Below are positions 30,731 through 38,786 of a DNA stretch of 48,437 nt, in pieces. Both the position numbers and the translations under genes were made by a program. The DNA comes from Elusimicrobiota bacterium (GTDB lineage: Bacteria > Elusimicrobiota > UBA8919). The stretch spans positions 1-48,437 of the forward strand of contig JAFGLF010000053.1 in assembly GCA_016928195.1 (NCBI GenBank), given 5' to 3'. A model generated the notes under the pieces. That model searched no databases, had not been told where the DNA came from, and saw only the letters and a list, made by a program, of their open reading frames with translations. Positions within the stretch are counted from its first letter, which is position 1. The number at the start of each line of letters is the position of its first letter.

Positions 30731-33465
30731 CTCGCCAATACTATTGTACCATTAATTATTCTGCCTTCAGCTTCTATACTATAAATATATACACCGCTCG
30801 GAGCTTTATCCCCGCTGTCATAATTGCCGTCCCATTTTAAAGAACTGTCTGTGTTTCCTTTTGTCATATTTGCAACAAATGCTCCCGTCATATCGTATAG
30901 CTTGCCTATTACATCGGATTTCACCGGATTTTCATAATGAAACTCCATTACATCCCAGATACCGTCGTTATTGGGCGTAAATATTTTCTTAGGTTCAGTC
31001 CTTATTTCTCCGAAAAGGGTTGCCCTGACAACTCCTGCGAGTTTATATTTACTTAGATGGCTGATCCCGATATTTACTTCCTGCGAAGCTGTATCTACAT
31101 CTCCCCCTATATTAATCCATTCAACATTATTATGTCTAAGAATAGCCAGCTGGCTTGCTGCACTTTCAGAAGGAATATTTAATTTTTCAACCTGCCCGCT
31201 GTTTACCTGATAATAAAATATCAGTCCCACCGACTTCGGGAAACTAAAACTGCTTATGACTCCGTTCGATTCAGCCTTTAATGCATTAATTTCATAAATA
31301 TAAAGGTCGGCTGGTCCCTCTTCGCTTCTCTTACGGGTAATCTGTATGGTCACATCCTCGCCGTAAACATTTTGTTCTTTTTGAAATATATTACTTATTT
31401 CTTTCGGTATTTCCAGTCCGACGACAGGGTTGGAACTTGAATCCATATCCATAAATGTAATATTACCTGACGGAGAAGAATCAATAATCATTGAATTCTC
31501 GCTTTCAATTCCTGCTTCATTTGCCGAACGTATAAAATAATATATTAAACCCCAATCCGTCTGTGTGTCGGTCCATGTAAACGTATTTGTATCAACCGCG
31601 ACTCGCTGCGTCCATGTTCCTTTTAAAGAATTTGCCGAGTATATATTATATGCTGCCAGGTCAGAACAAATAGTACCGTCGTTATTTTGCGTAACACTGT
31701 TCCATGTAATAACAAAATCACCTGAATCATTCAAGTTTCCACTTACCCTTAAGGGGGCTTTAGGCAAACGTAAAGCCGGGACCGTACTCACCTCATTGGA
31801 GTAACTACTTTCATGACTTGTATTATCAACCGCTGTTACAACATAGAAATACTCTTTCACATCAGCCAAAACATCGTCATACTGACTGCTGGTAACAATA
31901 TAAGTACTTACTTTTGTATACGAACTTCCTGATGTCACGCTCCGGTAAACATTGTACCCTGCAATATCAATCTCCGTATTATCCTTCCAGTCCAATGACA
32001 CTCTGTAATTACCGGATGTCCCAACAAGACCCTGCGGAGCCGAAGGAATAAAATCAGCGCAAATTGTATATGTAGAATTCGAAATATCGGAGATATTGGA
32101 ACTGGGCCTATTATCCAAAGACTTCAATGCAAACCAATATTTATTTCCTGCGGTCAGATTTTCAACTGTAAAACTTTCGCCGGTACCTCCTAATGAAGGT
32201 GTGGGCGGCGAGGCAATCTGAGAAACCGCTGCATTGTCCCAGTCCGAATCAGTAATCTGATATGTTGCATAACGTATAATATAACTTTCCGCTTTACCTA
32301 TTGTCCCGTCATCACCCGGAGCCGTCCACTGAAGAATAATCTGCCCGTCACTTGTCCCGGCTAAAGCGGTCAGGTCTGTAACTGCATTTGGAAGAGCAGC
32401 ATCCCACATTGCAAATTTTAAATCCTTGTTATCACTGTCTTGGTAAGAAATATGCGGATTATTACCGGCATCAACCGCTATTGATGTATAAAGCCCGACA
32501 ACCCCGGTCGCATCCACCGTTGTATTATACCAAGCATCCGTAAAACTGGAATATTTTAAATCAAAATTAGCAGCAGCATCATAATAAGAAATGTGAGGAA
32601 CATTATCGGAACCAACTGCAATGGAAGAATATTCTCCCGCATTTCCCGTTGTGTCAACGTCCTGCAAGGACCAGGAACTGCCGGTTCTTTTTCCATATCT
32701 TAACTTTGTATTTGTCTTATCATAATATGAAACATGTGAATTCCCGCTTAAATCAATATCCAACGAAGCCCATGCACCGACATCATTTGGAGCATCCGCA
32801 GTTGATATAGACCAGTTTGTATTTACCGTATAACTTGAATACTTCAGATTCAAATTAGAAATATGTGCGTCGTAGTAAGCTATATGCGGATTATCATTCA
32901 GATCAATCGCTATTGACGAATACTGCCCGACAATTCCCGAAGTATCAATTGCCTGAGGAGTGGACCAGGACGCACCTGTCCATCTTATATATTTCAGGTC
33001 TTTGTCATATATATCATAATAGGAAATATGCGGATAATCATTGGAATCAAGCGCTATGGAAGTATACTGACCGACATTAGGCGAATCGAGGTCCACAATT
33101 GACCAGGAAGTACCTGTCCATTTTGCATATTTCAAATCATTACTGTCTGCATGATAAGAGATATGCGGATAATTATTGGAATCAACTGCTATGGAAGAAT
33201 ATGAGCCGACATCACCTGCGGAATCAACTGTCTGAATAGCCCATGAGGTGCCTGTCCATGCTGCATATTTTAAGTCCTTATTCCCCTCATCATAATAAGA
33301 AATATGCGGGTGGTTATTTGAGTCAAATACCAATGATGTCCAGGCGCCGACATCACCCGTAGAATCAACTGTTTGCAGATACCAGTTTGCATATGAAAAA
33401 TTAAAAATCAAAAATATAAAGCTAAAAATTATAAAGACAAACGGTATAAATTTACTTTCTTTCAT
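30727..33465 (-). CDS. Large secreted protein: seven-repeat propeller, FN3 domains, CHU_C/FlgD-type C-terminal domain
   Basis: 912 residues. Signal peptide 1-26. Seven repeats of about 46 residues from 27 to 352, each with consensus D-G-V-G-x-Y-S-S-I-A-V-D-S-N-x-x-P-H-I-S-Y-Y-D then DLKY and a W-T-G-T-S-W end, written here as separated letters; seven copies suggest a seven-bladed propeller. Then about three FN3 domains (355-470, 475-565, 570-665) with KYWFALKSLDN and YNVYRSVTSG motifs, a linker region, and a C-terminal Ig-like domain with FTPNNDGIWDVMEF and SGVYIYSIEAEGR, the pattern of gliding/T9SS type-B (CHU_C) or FlgD-like domains. Probably exported to the surface with the adjacent PorV-like protein. 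The gene lies after a terminator and has a poor ribosome site. Confidence 0.85.
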   Translation of the reverse strand: MKESKFIPFVFIIFSFIFLIFNFSYANWYLQTVDSTGDVGAWTSLVFDSNNHPHISYYDEGNKDLKYAAWTGTSWAIQTVDSAGDVGSYSSIAVDSNNYPHISYHADSNDLKYAKWTGTSWSIVDLDSPNVGQYTSIALDSNDYPHISYYDIYDKDLKYIRWTGASWSTPQAIDTSGIVGQYSSIAIDLNDNPHIAYYDAHISNLNLKYSSYTVNTNWSISTADAPNDVGAWASLDIDLSGNSHVSYYDKTNTKLRYGKRTGSSWSLQDVDTTGNAGEYSSIAVGSDNVPHISYYDAAANFDLKYSSFTDAWYNTTVDATGVVGLYTSIAVDAGNNPHISYQDSDNKDLKFAMWDAALPNAVTDLTALAGTSDGQIILQWTAPGDDGTIGKAESYIIRYATYQITDSDWDNAAVSQIASPPTPSLGGTGESFTVENLTAGNKYWFALKSLDNRPSSNISDISNSTYTICADFIPSAPQGLVGTSGNYRVSLDWKDNTEIDIAGYNVYRSVTSGSSYTKVSTYIVTSSQYDDVLADVKEYFYVVTAVDNTSHESSYSNEVSTVPALRLPKAPLRVSGNLNDSGDFVITWNSVTQNNDGTICSDLAAYNIYSANSLKGTWTQRVAVDTNTFTWTDTQTDWGLIYYFIRSANEAGIESENSMIIDSSPSGNITFMDMDSSSNPVVGLEIPKEISNIFQKEQNVYGEDVTIQITRKRSEEGPADLYIYEINALKAESNGVISSFSFPKSVGLIFYYQVNSGQVEKLNIPSESAASQLAILRHNNVEWINIGGDVDTASQEVNIGISHLSKYKLAGVVRATLFGEIRTEPKKIFTPNNDGIWDVMEFHYENPVKSDVIGKLYDMTGAFVANMTKGNTDSSLKWDGNYDSGDKAPSGVYIYSIEAEGRIINGTIVLAR

Positions 33466-33474
33466 TTTATTATT

Positions 33475-33508
33475 TTAATAAAAAAGCCAATCCCGTATAA
33501 TGGAATTG
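33475..33508 (-). terminator. Rho-independent terminator after tRNA-Ala
   Basis: On the minus strand CAATTCC, loop ATTATAC, GGGATTG (7-bp stem with one G-U pair), followed by GCTTTTTTATT. It lies about 85 nt after the tRNA and just before the 912-residue gene, so it ends the tRNA transcript. Confidence 0.65.
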
Positions 33509-33591
33509 ACTATGTATTTTTCATAAACTTTTAATTTGTAATTTTGTAATCTTTTGTAAAGGATAGTACAGCAACCAATCCCATCTTTTTA

Positions 33592-33663
33592 TGGAGGTGA
33601 TGGGATTTGAACCCACAACCCCTTGCATGCCATGCAAGTGCTCTCCCATTGAGCTACACCCCC
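33592..33663 (-). tRNA. tRNA-Ala, anticodon GGC
   Basis: Cloverleaf: acceptor GGGGGTG/CACCTCC with the alanine identity pair G3-U70; D-arm GCTC/GAGC; anticodon stem CTTGC/GCAAG with loop ATGGCAT, giving anticodon GGC after U33; T-arm with TTCAAAT loop. Discriminator A; CCA is not encoded. Transcribed from its own promoter about 110 bp upstream, and its 5' acceptor strand is part of a perfect 16-bp inverted repeat. Confidence 0.96.
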
Positions 33664-33714
33664 ACACCAATGGTCAAACTATTGGTGTGGGGGTGTACCC
33701 CCAATACCAATAGT
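33656..33714 (-). promoter_or_regulatory. tRNA-Ala leader with three mutually exclusive pairing segments
   Basis: On the minus strand the leader reads segment 1 ATTGGTATTGGGGGT (33698-33712 region), segment 2 ACACCCCCACACCAAT (33681-33696), a 9-nt loop, then segment 3 ATTGGTGTGGGGGTGT (33656-33671). Segments 2 and 3 pair perfectly over 16 bp, and segment 3 contains the first eight bases of the mature tRNA. Segment 2 can instead pair with segment 1. All three lie between the promoter and the tRNA. Confidence 0.6.
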
Positions 33715-33747
33715 ATTTCACATTAATTGTAATTCTGTGCAATTTTA

Positions 33748-33776
33748 ATTATACCAAGAATTTTGTTCTTTTGCAA
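33748..33776 (-). promoter_or_regulatory. Promoter of tRNA-Ala
   Basis: -35 TTGCAA (33771-33776) and a perfect -10 TATAAT (33748-33753) separated by 17 bp, on the minus strand. Transcription would begin near 33740, leaving a leader of roughly 75 nt ahead of the mature tRNA. Confidence 0.7.
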
Positions 33777-33799
33777 GATATTTTTGCAATTGTACGGGT

Positions 33800-33838
33800 A
33801 AACCCCCACACCAACGGTTGTTCTGTTGGTATGGGGGT
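33800..33838. repeat. CCCCCACACC hairpin element downstream of the DUF1189 gene
   Basis: AACCCCCACACCAAC and GTTGGTATGGGGGT flank a 9-nt loop; flanked by AAA on both sides. Same family as the tRNA leader element, 105 bp away, also with a 9-nt loop. It may act as the transcript end of the DUF1189 gene, though no U-tract follows. With the tRNA, its leader, promoter and terminator it accounts for most of the 389-bp region between protein genes. Confidence 0.7.
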
Positions 33839-33854
33839 AAATTCGGAAGTATCC

Positions 33855-34670
33855 TTAACTTACTACATTAGGCTCCGGGCCCGAGGGGCCGGGAGGCGGT
33901 GTATCAGGTTCTATATTGCTACGAACTGCAAAAAACATGAATCCGCATGAAATAATCAAACCCATCAGCCACCAAAGCTGAATTGATGCCCCTACTGATG
34001 ATAAAAGTGTTTTTACAACTATTCCGGGTGTATTTGCCATTATCGCGAGCAGTATTAATTTCCCATAGGTTAAACCGGACTTAAGAATTTTGGCAAATAT
34101 TAATCCGACTATTGCCAGTAACAGAGCCTGTAAAATCCTGACTATATAAACCCATATCCAAAGCAACGGCGTCACTATATAAATAAGATATTTTATATAT
34201 CCGGCCCATTTCCTTATATCTTCTTTGTCAAATGAAAATTCCTTTTGTATCTCCGATAAATCGTATGCCCGGGTCTCTCTTGAATTTTGTTCCATAATTA
34301 CAGACGTTTTTGTAACCAGTATCATTGACTTGGCTTCCTCAGGGGAACTGAATTCTCCCTCAGTAGCAAATGCTATAATTCTTCTGCTGGTATCCGGGGC
34401 CTTAATGAAATAAGGAGAAGGTTTATTTATGGAAAGTTCACCGTTTTTTATGGTAACTGCCGGGAACTGGGAAACTATTTCCTTTACACCTATTTCCACA
34501 GCTTTTCTTAGGCCGGAATCTATTTTAATTATGATAGGGATGGAACACAGAATAACAAAAATTAATAAATAAACAAAAGATGCAAATCCCCAGTTTTTTG
34601 CAACATCCCGATAAAAATCCTTTGAAAAAAATGACAATACTATCGGATGCATTACACCGTATTTTCTCAT
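33855..34670 (-). CDS. DUF1189 family membrane protein
   Basis: 271 residues. The N-terminal LSFFSKDFYRDVAKNWGFASFVYLL (cited as SFFSKDFYRDVAKNWG) is the recognisable start of DUF1189. One membrane helix at about 29-48, an extracytoplasmic beta-rich region (about 55-160) and four more helices between about 163 and 250. Function of the family is unknown. GGGAGGG is six bases ahead of the ATG and a promoter lies upstream. The C-terminal tail DTPPPGPSGPEP is encoded by a GC-rich palindrome (33871-33897) unlike the rest of the gene. Confidence 0.8.
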   Translation of the reverse strand: MRKYGVMHPIVLSFFSKDFYRDVAKNWGFASFVYLLIFVILCSIPIIIKIDSGLRKAVEIGVKEIVSQFPAVTIKNGELSINKPSPYFIKAPDTSRRIIAFATEGEFSSPEEAKSMILVTKTSVIMEQNSRETRAYDLSEIQKEFSFDKEDIRKWAGYIKYLIYIVTPLLWIWVYIVRILQALLLAIVGLIFAKILKSGLTYGKLILLAIMANTPGIVVKTLLSSVGASIQLWWLMGLIISCGFMFFAVRSNIEPDTPPPGPSGPEPNVVS

Positions 34671-34706
34671 AAAATACCCTCCCTAAATCAAATATTTAAC
34701 TAAGCT

Positions 34707-34735
34707 ATTTTAACATAAAACTAGATCTTTTTCAA
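34707..34735 (-). promoter_or_regulatory. Promoter of the DUF1189 gene
   Basis: -35 TTGAAA (34730-34735) and -10 TAAAAT (34707-34712), 17 bp apart, on the minus strand, about 35 bp before the start codon. Confidence 0.55.
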
Positions 34736-34757
34736 GTAATTTGTTTCATGAAGTCCA

Positions 34758-35381
34758 TTAATTTACATAGTATAGATATAAAAATGTCATTGATCGTATT
34801 ATAAATATAAAATAAAGTATATTAAGAAAAATTAACATCATTATAACCCGCAAGTGTCCCAAATTCGCCATTTGAATCAAGCCATAGCTGAAAGCTATAA
34901 ATATGATTACCGTTAACAAAAGAAAAGATGTCAGGGCAATCATTCTGGCTTTTTTATCTATATCAATCAATCTTTCATCTAAAAGATTTGTATCTCTGTA
35001 TTTTTTATAGTATTTTAGTCTTAAATAAATATTCAAACCCATAAATAAAATTATTACGCAAAACGCAAGTATATTTTGTCCCAATATTATCAATAACGAT
35101 GTTGTTATAACAATAAAAAGCAAAATTCCTATATTATGAATAAACCAGCTCCACCAACTACTAAGATTACGGATCCCTTTACCCTGCGGAGTAAATCTTG
35201 CAATAACCGAAGGAAAGATAAATAAAATCGCTCCGAAAAAACCCAATTGCGGTTTTATACCGCTTACAGCCGATATCACAGACCACAATAAAGCTATTAA
35301 CATACATATTACCATAATCTTATGCCATATTAATGTGTAATTTTCCATTACCTCTGCTTTATTAACCTGAACTTTCTCCAT
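34758..35381 (-). CDS. Polytopic membrane protein paired with an XRE regulator
   Basis: 207 residues with about six hydrophobic helices in pairs (about 12-35, 38-55, 75-110, 140-165, 175-200) and a charged cytoplasmic loop YYKKYRDTNLLDERLIDIDKKAR, quoted in part as NLLDERLIDIDKKAR, which resembles the loop of DUF2178-type proteins. I use the ATG at 35381 with GGAGGG eight bases upstream. It overlaps the regulator gene by 20 bp. Small XRE regulators paired with such membrane proteins are common; signalling between them is plausible but unproven. Confidence 0.7.
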   Translation of the reverse strand: MEKVQVNKAEVMENYTLIWHKIMVICMLIALLWSVISAVSGIKPQLGFFGAILFIFPSVIARFTPQGKGIRNLSSWWSWFIHNIGILLFIVITTSLLIILGQNILAFCVIILFMGLNIYLRLKYYKKYRDTNLLDERLIDIDKKARMIALTSFLLLTVIIFIAFSYGLIQMANLGHLRVIMMLIFLNILYFIFIIRSMTFLYLYYVN

Positions 35382-35589
35382 TGTTTTCACCCTCCTTTAA
35401 ATAGATTACCTCTTCCACAATCCTGCCGAAAAATTTTGCGATCTTTAAAGCAAGCAAAACCGACGGCGTATATTTACCTTTTTCAATTGAGATTATTGTC
35501 TGTCTTGTCACCCCGACAGCATTTGCCAGTTCTTCCTGTGACATATCATTATGCTCAAACCTTAATCTTCTTATGTTATTACAAAGCAA
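35362..35589 (-). CDS. XRE-family helix-turn-helix regulator
   Basis: 75 residues, almost wholly a Cro/CI HTH: IRRLRFEHNDMSQEELANAV, VTRQTIISIEKGKYTPSVLL and KIAKFFGRIVEEVIYLK (each part within residues 6-67). It closely matches the short YozG/YgzD-like regulators found beside membrane protein genes. The start is TTG, with a perfect AAGGAGG at good spacing. Its promoter contains two direct AGTAAAGTATA repeats overlapping the -10 region, so it probably represses itself. Confidence 0.9.
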   Translation of the reverse strand: MLCNNIRRLRFEHNDMSQEELANAVGVTRQTIISIEKGKYTPSVLLALKIAKFFGRIVEEVIYLKEGENNGESSG

Positions 35590-35645
35590 TTTAACCTCCT
35601 TATTATGTTAGCCATACTATTCATTATGTATACTTTACTATACAT

Positions 35646-35674
35646 ATAATAACATATACTTTACTTTTTGTCAA
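35646..35674 (-). promoter_or_regulatory. XRE promoter with direct-repeat operators
   Basis: -35 TTGACA (35669-35674), 17 bp, -10 TATTAT (35646-35651). AGTAAAGTATA occurs twice on the minus strand, once between the boxes and once just downstream of the -10, placing both where a bound regulator would block polymerase. The sequence upstream of the -35 resembles that of the tetR promoter over about 40 bp. Confidence 0.7.
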
Positions 35675-35732
35675 GTATTTTTTTCATTTTTTTAAAGATT
35701 TTTATCTGGAGGTATGGGTTTTGAGGTGAAAT

Positions 35733-38700
35733 CTAAGATTCTGCAATTTTCTTTTTCCTGTTAACGAATCTGAAAAGAATGGGTATTAGGAAAAATGTGA
35801 AAAATATAGAGGCAAGCATACCGCCTACAATTACCGCCCCAATGGAGGCCTTTGCTACAAATTTGTCAAAAACCTGGGGCAGTGCTCCGAAAATTATTGC
35901 AAGAGAGGTCATAAGTATCGCCCGGAATTTTATTGATGCACCCAGCCATAAGGCCTCTTTTACATCAGCACCGTTTGCCATTTCCTTCATACTCTGGTCA
36001 AGCATAAGGATACCGTTATTAACTACCAGCCCGACAAGCATCACGACAGCCATCATGGAACCTATATTAATGGAAAACTCCAAAAAGAAGAGCATATAAA
36101 AAACACCCACAAAAGCTGTCAACACAGATGACAGGATTACAAACGGATACTTGAAAGAATTCATAATAGCGACAAGAAGCATATAGGTAAAAATAACTGC
36201 AAGGATAAATGCCTTATTAATTTCCCTGCCGGTTTCTTCCATTATCTCGGCAAAACCTACGTATTCATAACCGAATCCTTTGGGAAAATCGATCTTTTTA
36301 AACCTCTCATCAAGAATGGTCTGAACCTGTCCAGCGGTAGATTTCGACAGATACCCGTCTATTTTAATGACCCTGGTCTTATCCTTTCTCATAATCATTG
36401 AATATCCTTTTCTCTTTTCTATCTTGCCAAGTTCAGATATTGATAAAAGACCATCTTTAGACATCACGGATATATTGGATATATCTTCCGCTGTTTCCTT
36501 ATAACCGTCTTCAAATGAAATGTTTATGGTATATTCTTCCCCTTTTTCCTTAAAAACATTGGTATCGTGTCCGCTTACCGCATATCTTATTATATCGCTA
36601 ACCTGTGTATTTCTGATACCTGCGGAAATCATTTTACCGTCGTCCGGTTCAAAACGGATTTCATCTTTGGGTGACTTATATGACGAAGATACCGACCTGA
36701 AGTATCCTGTTTCTTTCATTACCCGGGTCATTTCATGTGATATCTCTATCATCCTTCCGTAATCATCCCCGTAAATATTTATGGAAACATCGCCTCCGAA
36801 GGTTGAACCGCCTTCTCCCATTTCACCTGTAACAAACTCTATGTCCGCCCCCGGTATCCCAGCCATTACCGGAGTAATGTCATTTATTATATCCATATCG
36901 GACCTTTTCCTTGTTTCCAGCGGTTTAAGATTCGCCTTTATGGAAGCATTCTCGGCACCGTCTATACCGACATATGTAAGATAACTTTTCACTTCCGGTA
37001 TATTCTTGATAATGGCTTCCGCTTCCCTGGCAGTCCTTAGGGTTTTTTCCAGAGACGCACCCTGGGGTAATTTCATTCCTACGCCAAACATGTCCATATC
37101 CGAGCTGGACATAAACTCGCTGCCTATGTGTTTTAACGGATAATACGCTGAAACAAAAATTAACGCAGAAACAAACACTGTAACAAACGGATGCTTAAAA
37201 ATCCTGCGGAACAGTACATTGTATTCATCCAGCGCTTTTTTCTGTAAAACCTGGGGGTAATAAAAAATTGTTCTAAGCAGCCCGGCAGAAATATTGTTTT
37301 TACTTGTTTTTTCCCTTTTATGCAGGAACAAAGCGCAAAGCATGGGAGTAAGCGTGAATGATGCCAGTATTGAAAATATAGTAGCATACACTACCGTCAT
37401 TCCGAACTGTTTCATAAACTGTCCTACTATCCCGCCCATAAATGCGATAGGCGTAAACACCACAAGATTCGTGCCTGCAGAGGCAAACACAGCCACAGAT
37501 GCTTCCTTAGTGCCGTCAACTGCTGCATTCATCGGGTCTTTGCCTTTAGACAACTGCTGGTCAACACTCTCCAGAATAACAAGGGCATTTGCTATTAATG
37601 TACCTAAAGAAGTGGCTATAGCGAGAAGCGTAATAAAATTGATGGTAAACCCGGAAAACGCCATCGGGAAGAATGCGGATATCAATGAAGCCGGAATAAC
37701 CACTGCAGCTATAAGGGTTACTCTTATATTTTCAAGAAACAGGAATAATATGGCGACCGTAAGAAGTATGCCGAGCAGTATATTGATTATCGTTTTTATG
37801 GTATCGTCCAGAAGATACTTGGTAGAATCATATGCTATTATGAGTTCCATGCCTTCGGGAAGGGTTTTTCTGATACCTTTCAGGGATTTTTTCAATTTTT
37901 TTATTATATCCACGGCATCGCCGTCGGAAAGCTTTTTTATGGAAAGCCCGACAGCGTCTTTACCGTTATAGCGAGTGTAGGTCTCAACTTTTTTGAATGA
38001 GTCCTCCACTGTCCCTATATCCGCGAGTTTAAACCTGTATCCTTCTCTTGATACCAGGTCCATATTACGCAGTTCATCGAGAGACGTAATCTCCCCGAGA
38101 AACCGTATGTTTTCCTTTGATTCGGTTGTCTCTATTGAACCCCCGGGCGAATTAACATTGCGGCCTTCCACCGTAAACGCGACGTCTTCTATAGTCGTAA
38201 AATATTTCTTCATCAGCATCGGGTCAAGTTTTACATTTATCTGTCTCTCCTTCCCGCCATAAATATCAACAGAAGCCACACCTTCTATTACACTTATTTT
38301 GTTACGCAGCTTTTTATCCGCGTACTCAAAAAGCTCCCTGCTGTCAATCCCCTCTTTTCCCAAAAGAACAAGGTCGGCAATCGGCTCCACTGTAGGGTCA
38401 AACCTTGTTACTACGGGTTTCTTTGCGTCACGCGGCAATTCATCAGTAACCGGTTCTATCTTATCCTTTACTTCTATAGCTTTAAGGTCAGCGTCGGCAT
38501 TTATCTCAAATTCAATAAAAATCAATCCGAAACCCTCGTAACAGTATGATTGTATTTCTTTAATCTGGGATATTTCGGCAACCGCATCTTCAAGCTTTTT
38601 TATTATCTGCGACTCTATCTCTTCCGGCGAGGCGCCTGAATAAACTGTCCTTATAGTAACAAAAGGGAAGTCCATCTTGGGAGTCTGCTCTATGATAAGG

Positions 38701-38786
38701 TCATTAAAAGAGACCATTCCCATAACAACAAAGACCAGTACAAACATCAGGGTCATGGCCGGCCGTTTTACAAAAAGTTCTATCAT
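35733..38786 (-). CDS. RND-family efflux pump, inner-membrane subunit
   Basis: 1017 residues, AcrB/CzcA superfamily architecture: helix 1 at 10-30, a large periplasmic porter domain, helices 2-6 near 330-470, helix 7, second periplasmic loop, helices 8-12 to the end. Typical phrases include GASPEEIESQI, LFLFLENIRVTLIAAVVIP and LVGLVVNNGILMLDQ. In TM4, where proton-driven RND pumps show a DD pair (VDDAIV), this protein reads GTLIANALVILES (Ala399-Asn400). The equivalent of AcrB Lys940 in TM10 is Asn (VVNNGIL). ATGA overlap with the adaptor gene. Substrate not predictable. Confidence 0.93.
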   Translation of the reverse strand: MIELFVKRPAMTLMFVLVFVVMGMVSFNDLIIEQTPKMDFPFVTIRTVYSGASPEEIESQIIKKLEDAVAEISQIKEIQSYCYEGFGLIFIEFEINADADLKAIEVKDKIEPVTDELPRDAKKPVVTRFDPTVEPIADLVLLGKEGIDSRELFEYADKKLRNKISVIEGVASVDIYGGKERQINVKLDPMLMKKYFTTIEDVAFTVEGRNVNSPGGSIETTESKENIRFLGEITSLDELRNMDLVSREGYRFKLADIGTVEDSFKKVETYTRYNGKDAVGLSIKKLSDGDAVDIIKKLKKSLKGIRKTLPEGMELIIAYDSTKYLLDDTIKTIINILLGILLTVAILFLFLENIRVTLIAAVVIPASLISAFFPMAFSGFTINFITLLAIATSLGTLIANALVILESVDQQLSKGKDPMNAAVDGTKEASVAVFASAGTNLVVFTPIAFMGGIVGQFMKQFGMTVVYATIFSILASFTLTPMLCALFLHKREKTSKNNISAGLLRTIFYYPQVLQKKALDEYNVLFRRIFKHPFVTVFVSALIFVSAYYPLKHIGSEFMSSSDMDMFGVGMKLPQGASLEKTLRTAREAEAIIKNIPEVKSYLTYVGIDGAENASIKANLKPLETRKRSDMDIINDITPVMAGIPGADIEFVTGEMGEGGSTFGGDVSINIYGDDYGRMIEISHEMTRVMKETGYFRSVSSSYKSPKDEIRFEPDDGKMISAGIRNTQVSDIIRYAVSGHDTNVFKEKGEEYTINISFEDGYKETAEDISNISVMSKDGLLSISELGKIEKRKGYSMIMRKDKTRVIKIDGYLSKSTAGQVQTILDERFKKIDFPKGFGYEYVGFAEIMEETGREINKAFILAVIFTYMLLVAIMNSFKYPFVILSSVLTAFVGVFYMLFFLEFSINIGSMMAVVMLVGLVVNNGILMLDQSMKEMANGADVKEALWLGASIKFRAILMTSLAIIFGALPQVFDKFVAKASIGAVIVGGMLASIFFTFFLIPILFRFVNRKKKIAES

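Noticed and set aside
37294-37971. 225-codon open frame on the plus strand
   Set aside because: It is antisense to the RND pump gene, has no family signature or ribosome site, and its composition mirrors the codon use of the real gene. The 203-codon plus-strand frame at 27497-28108 is rejected for the same reason.
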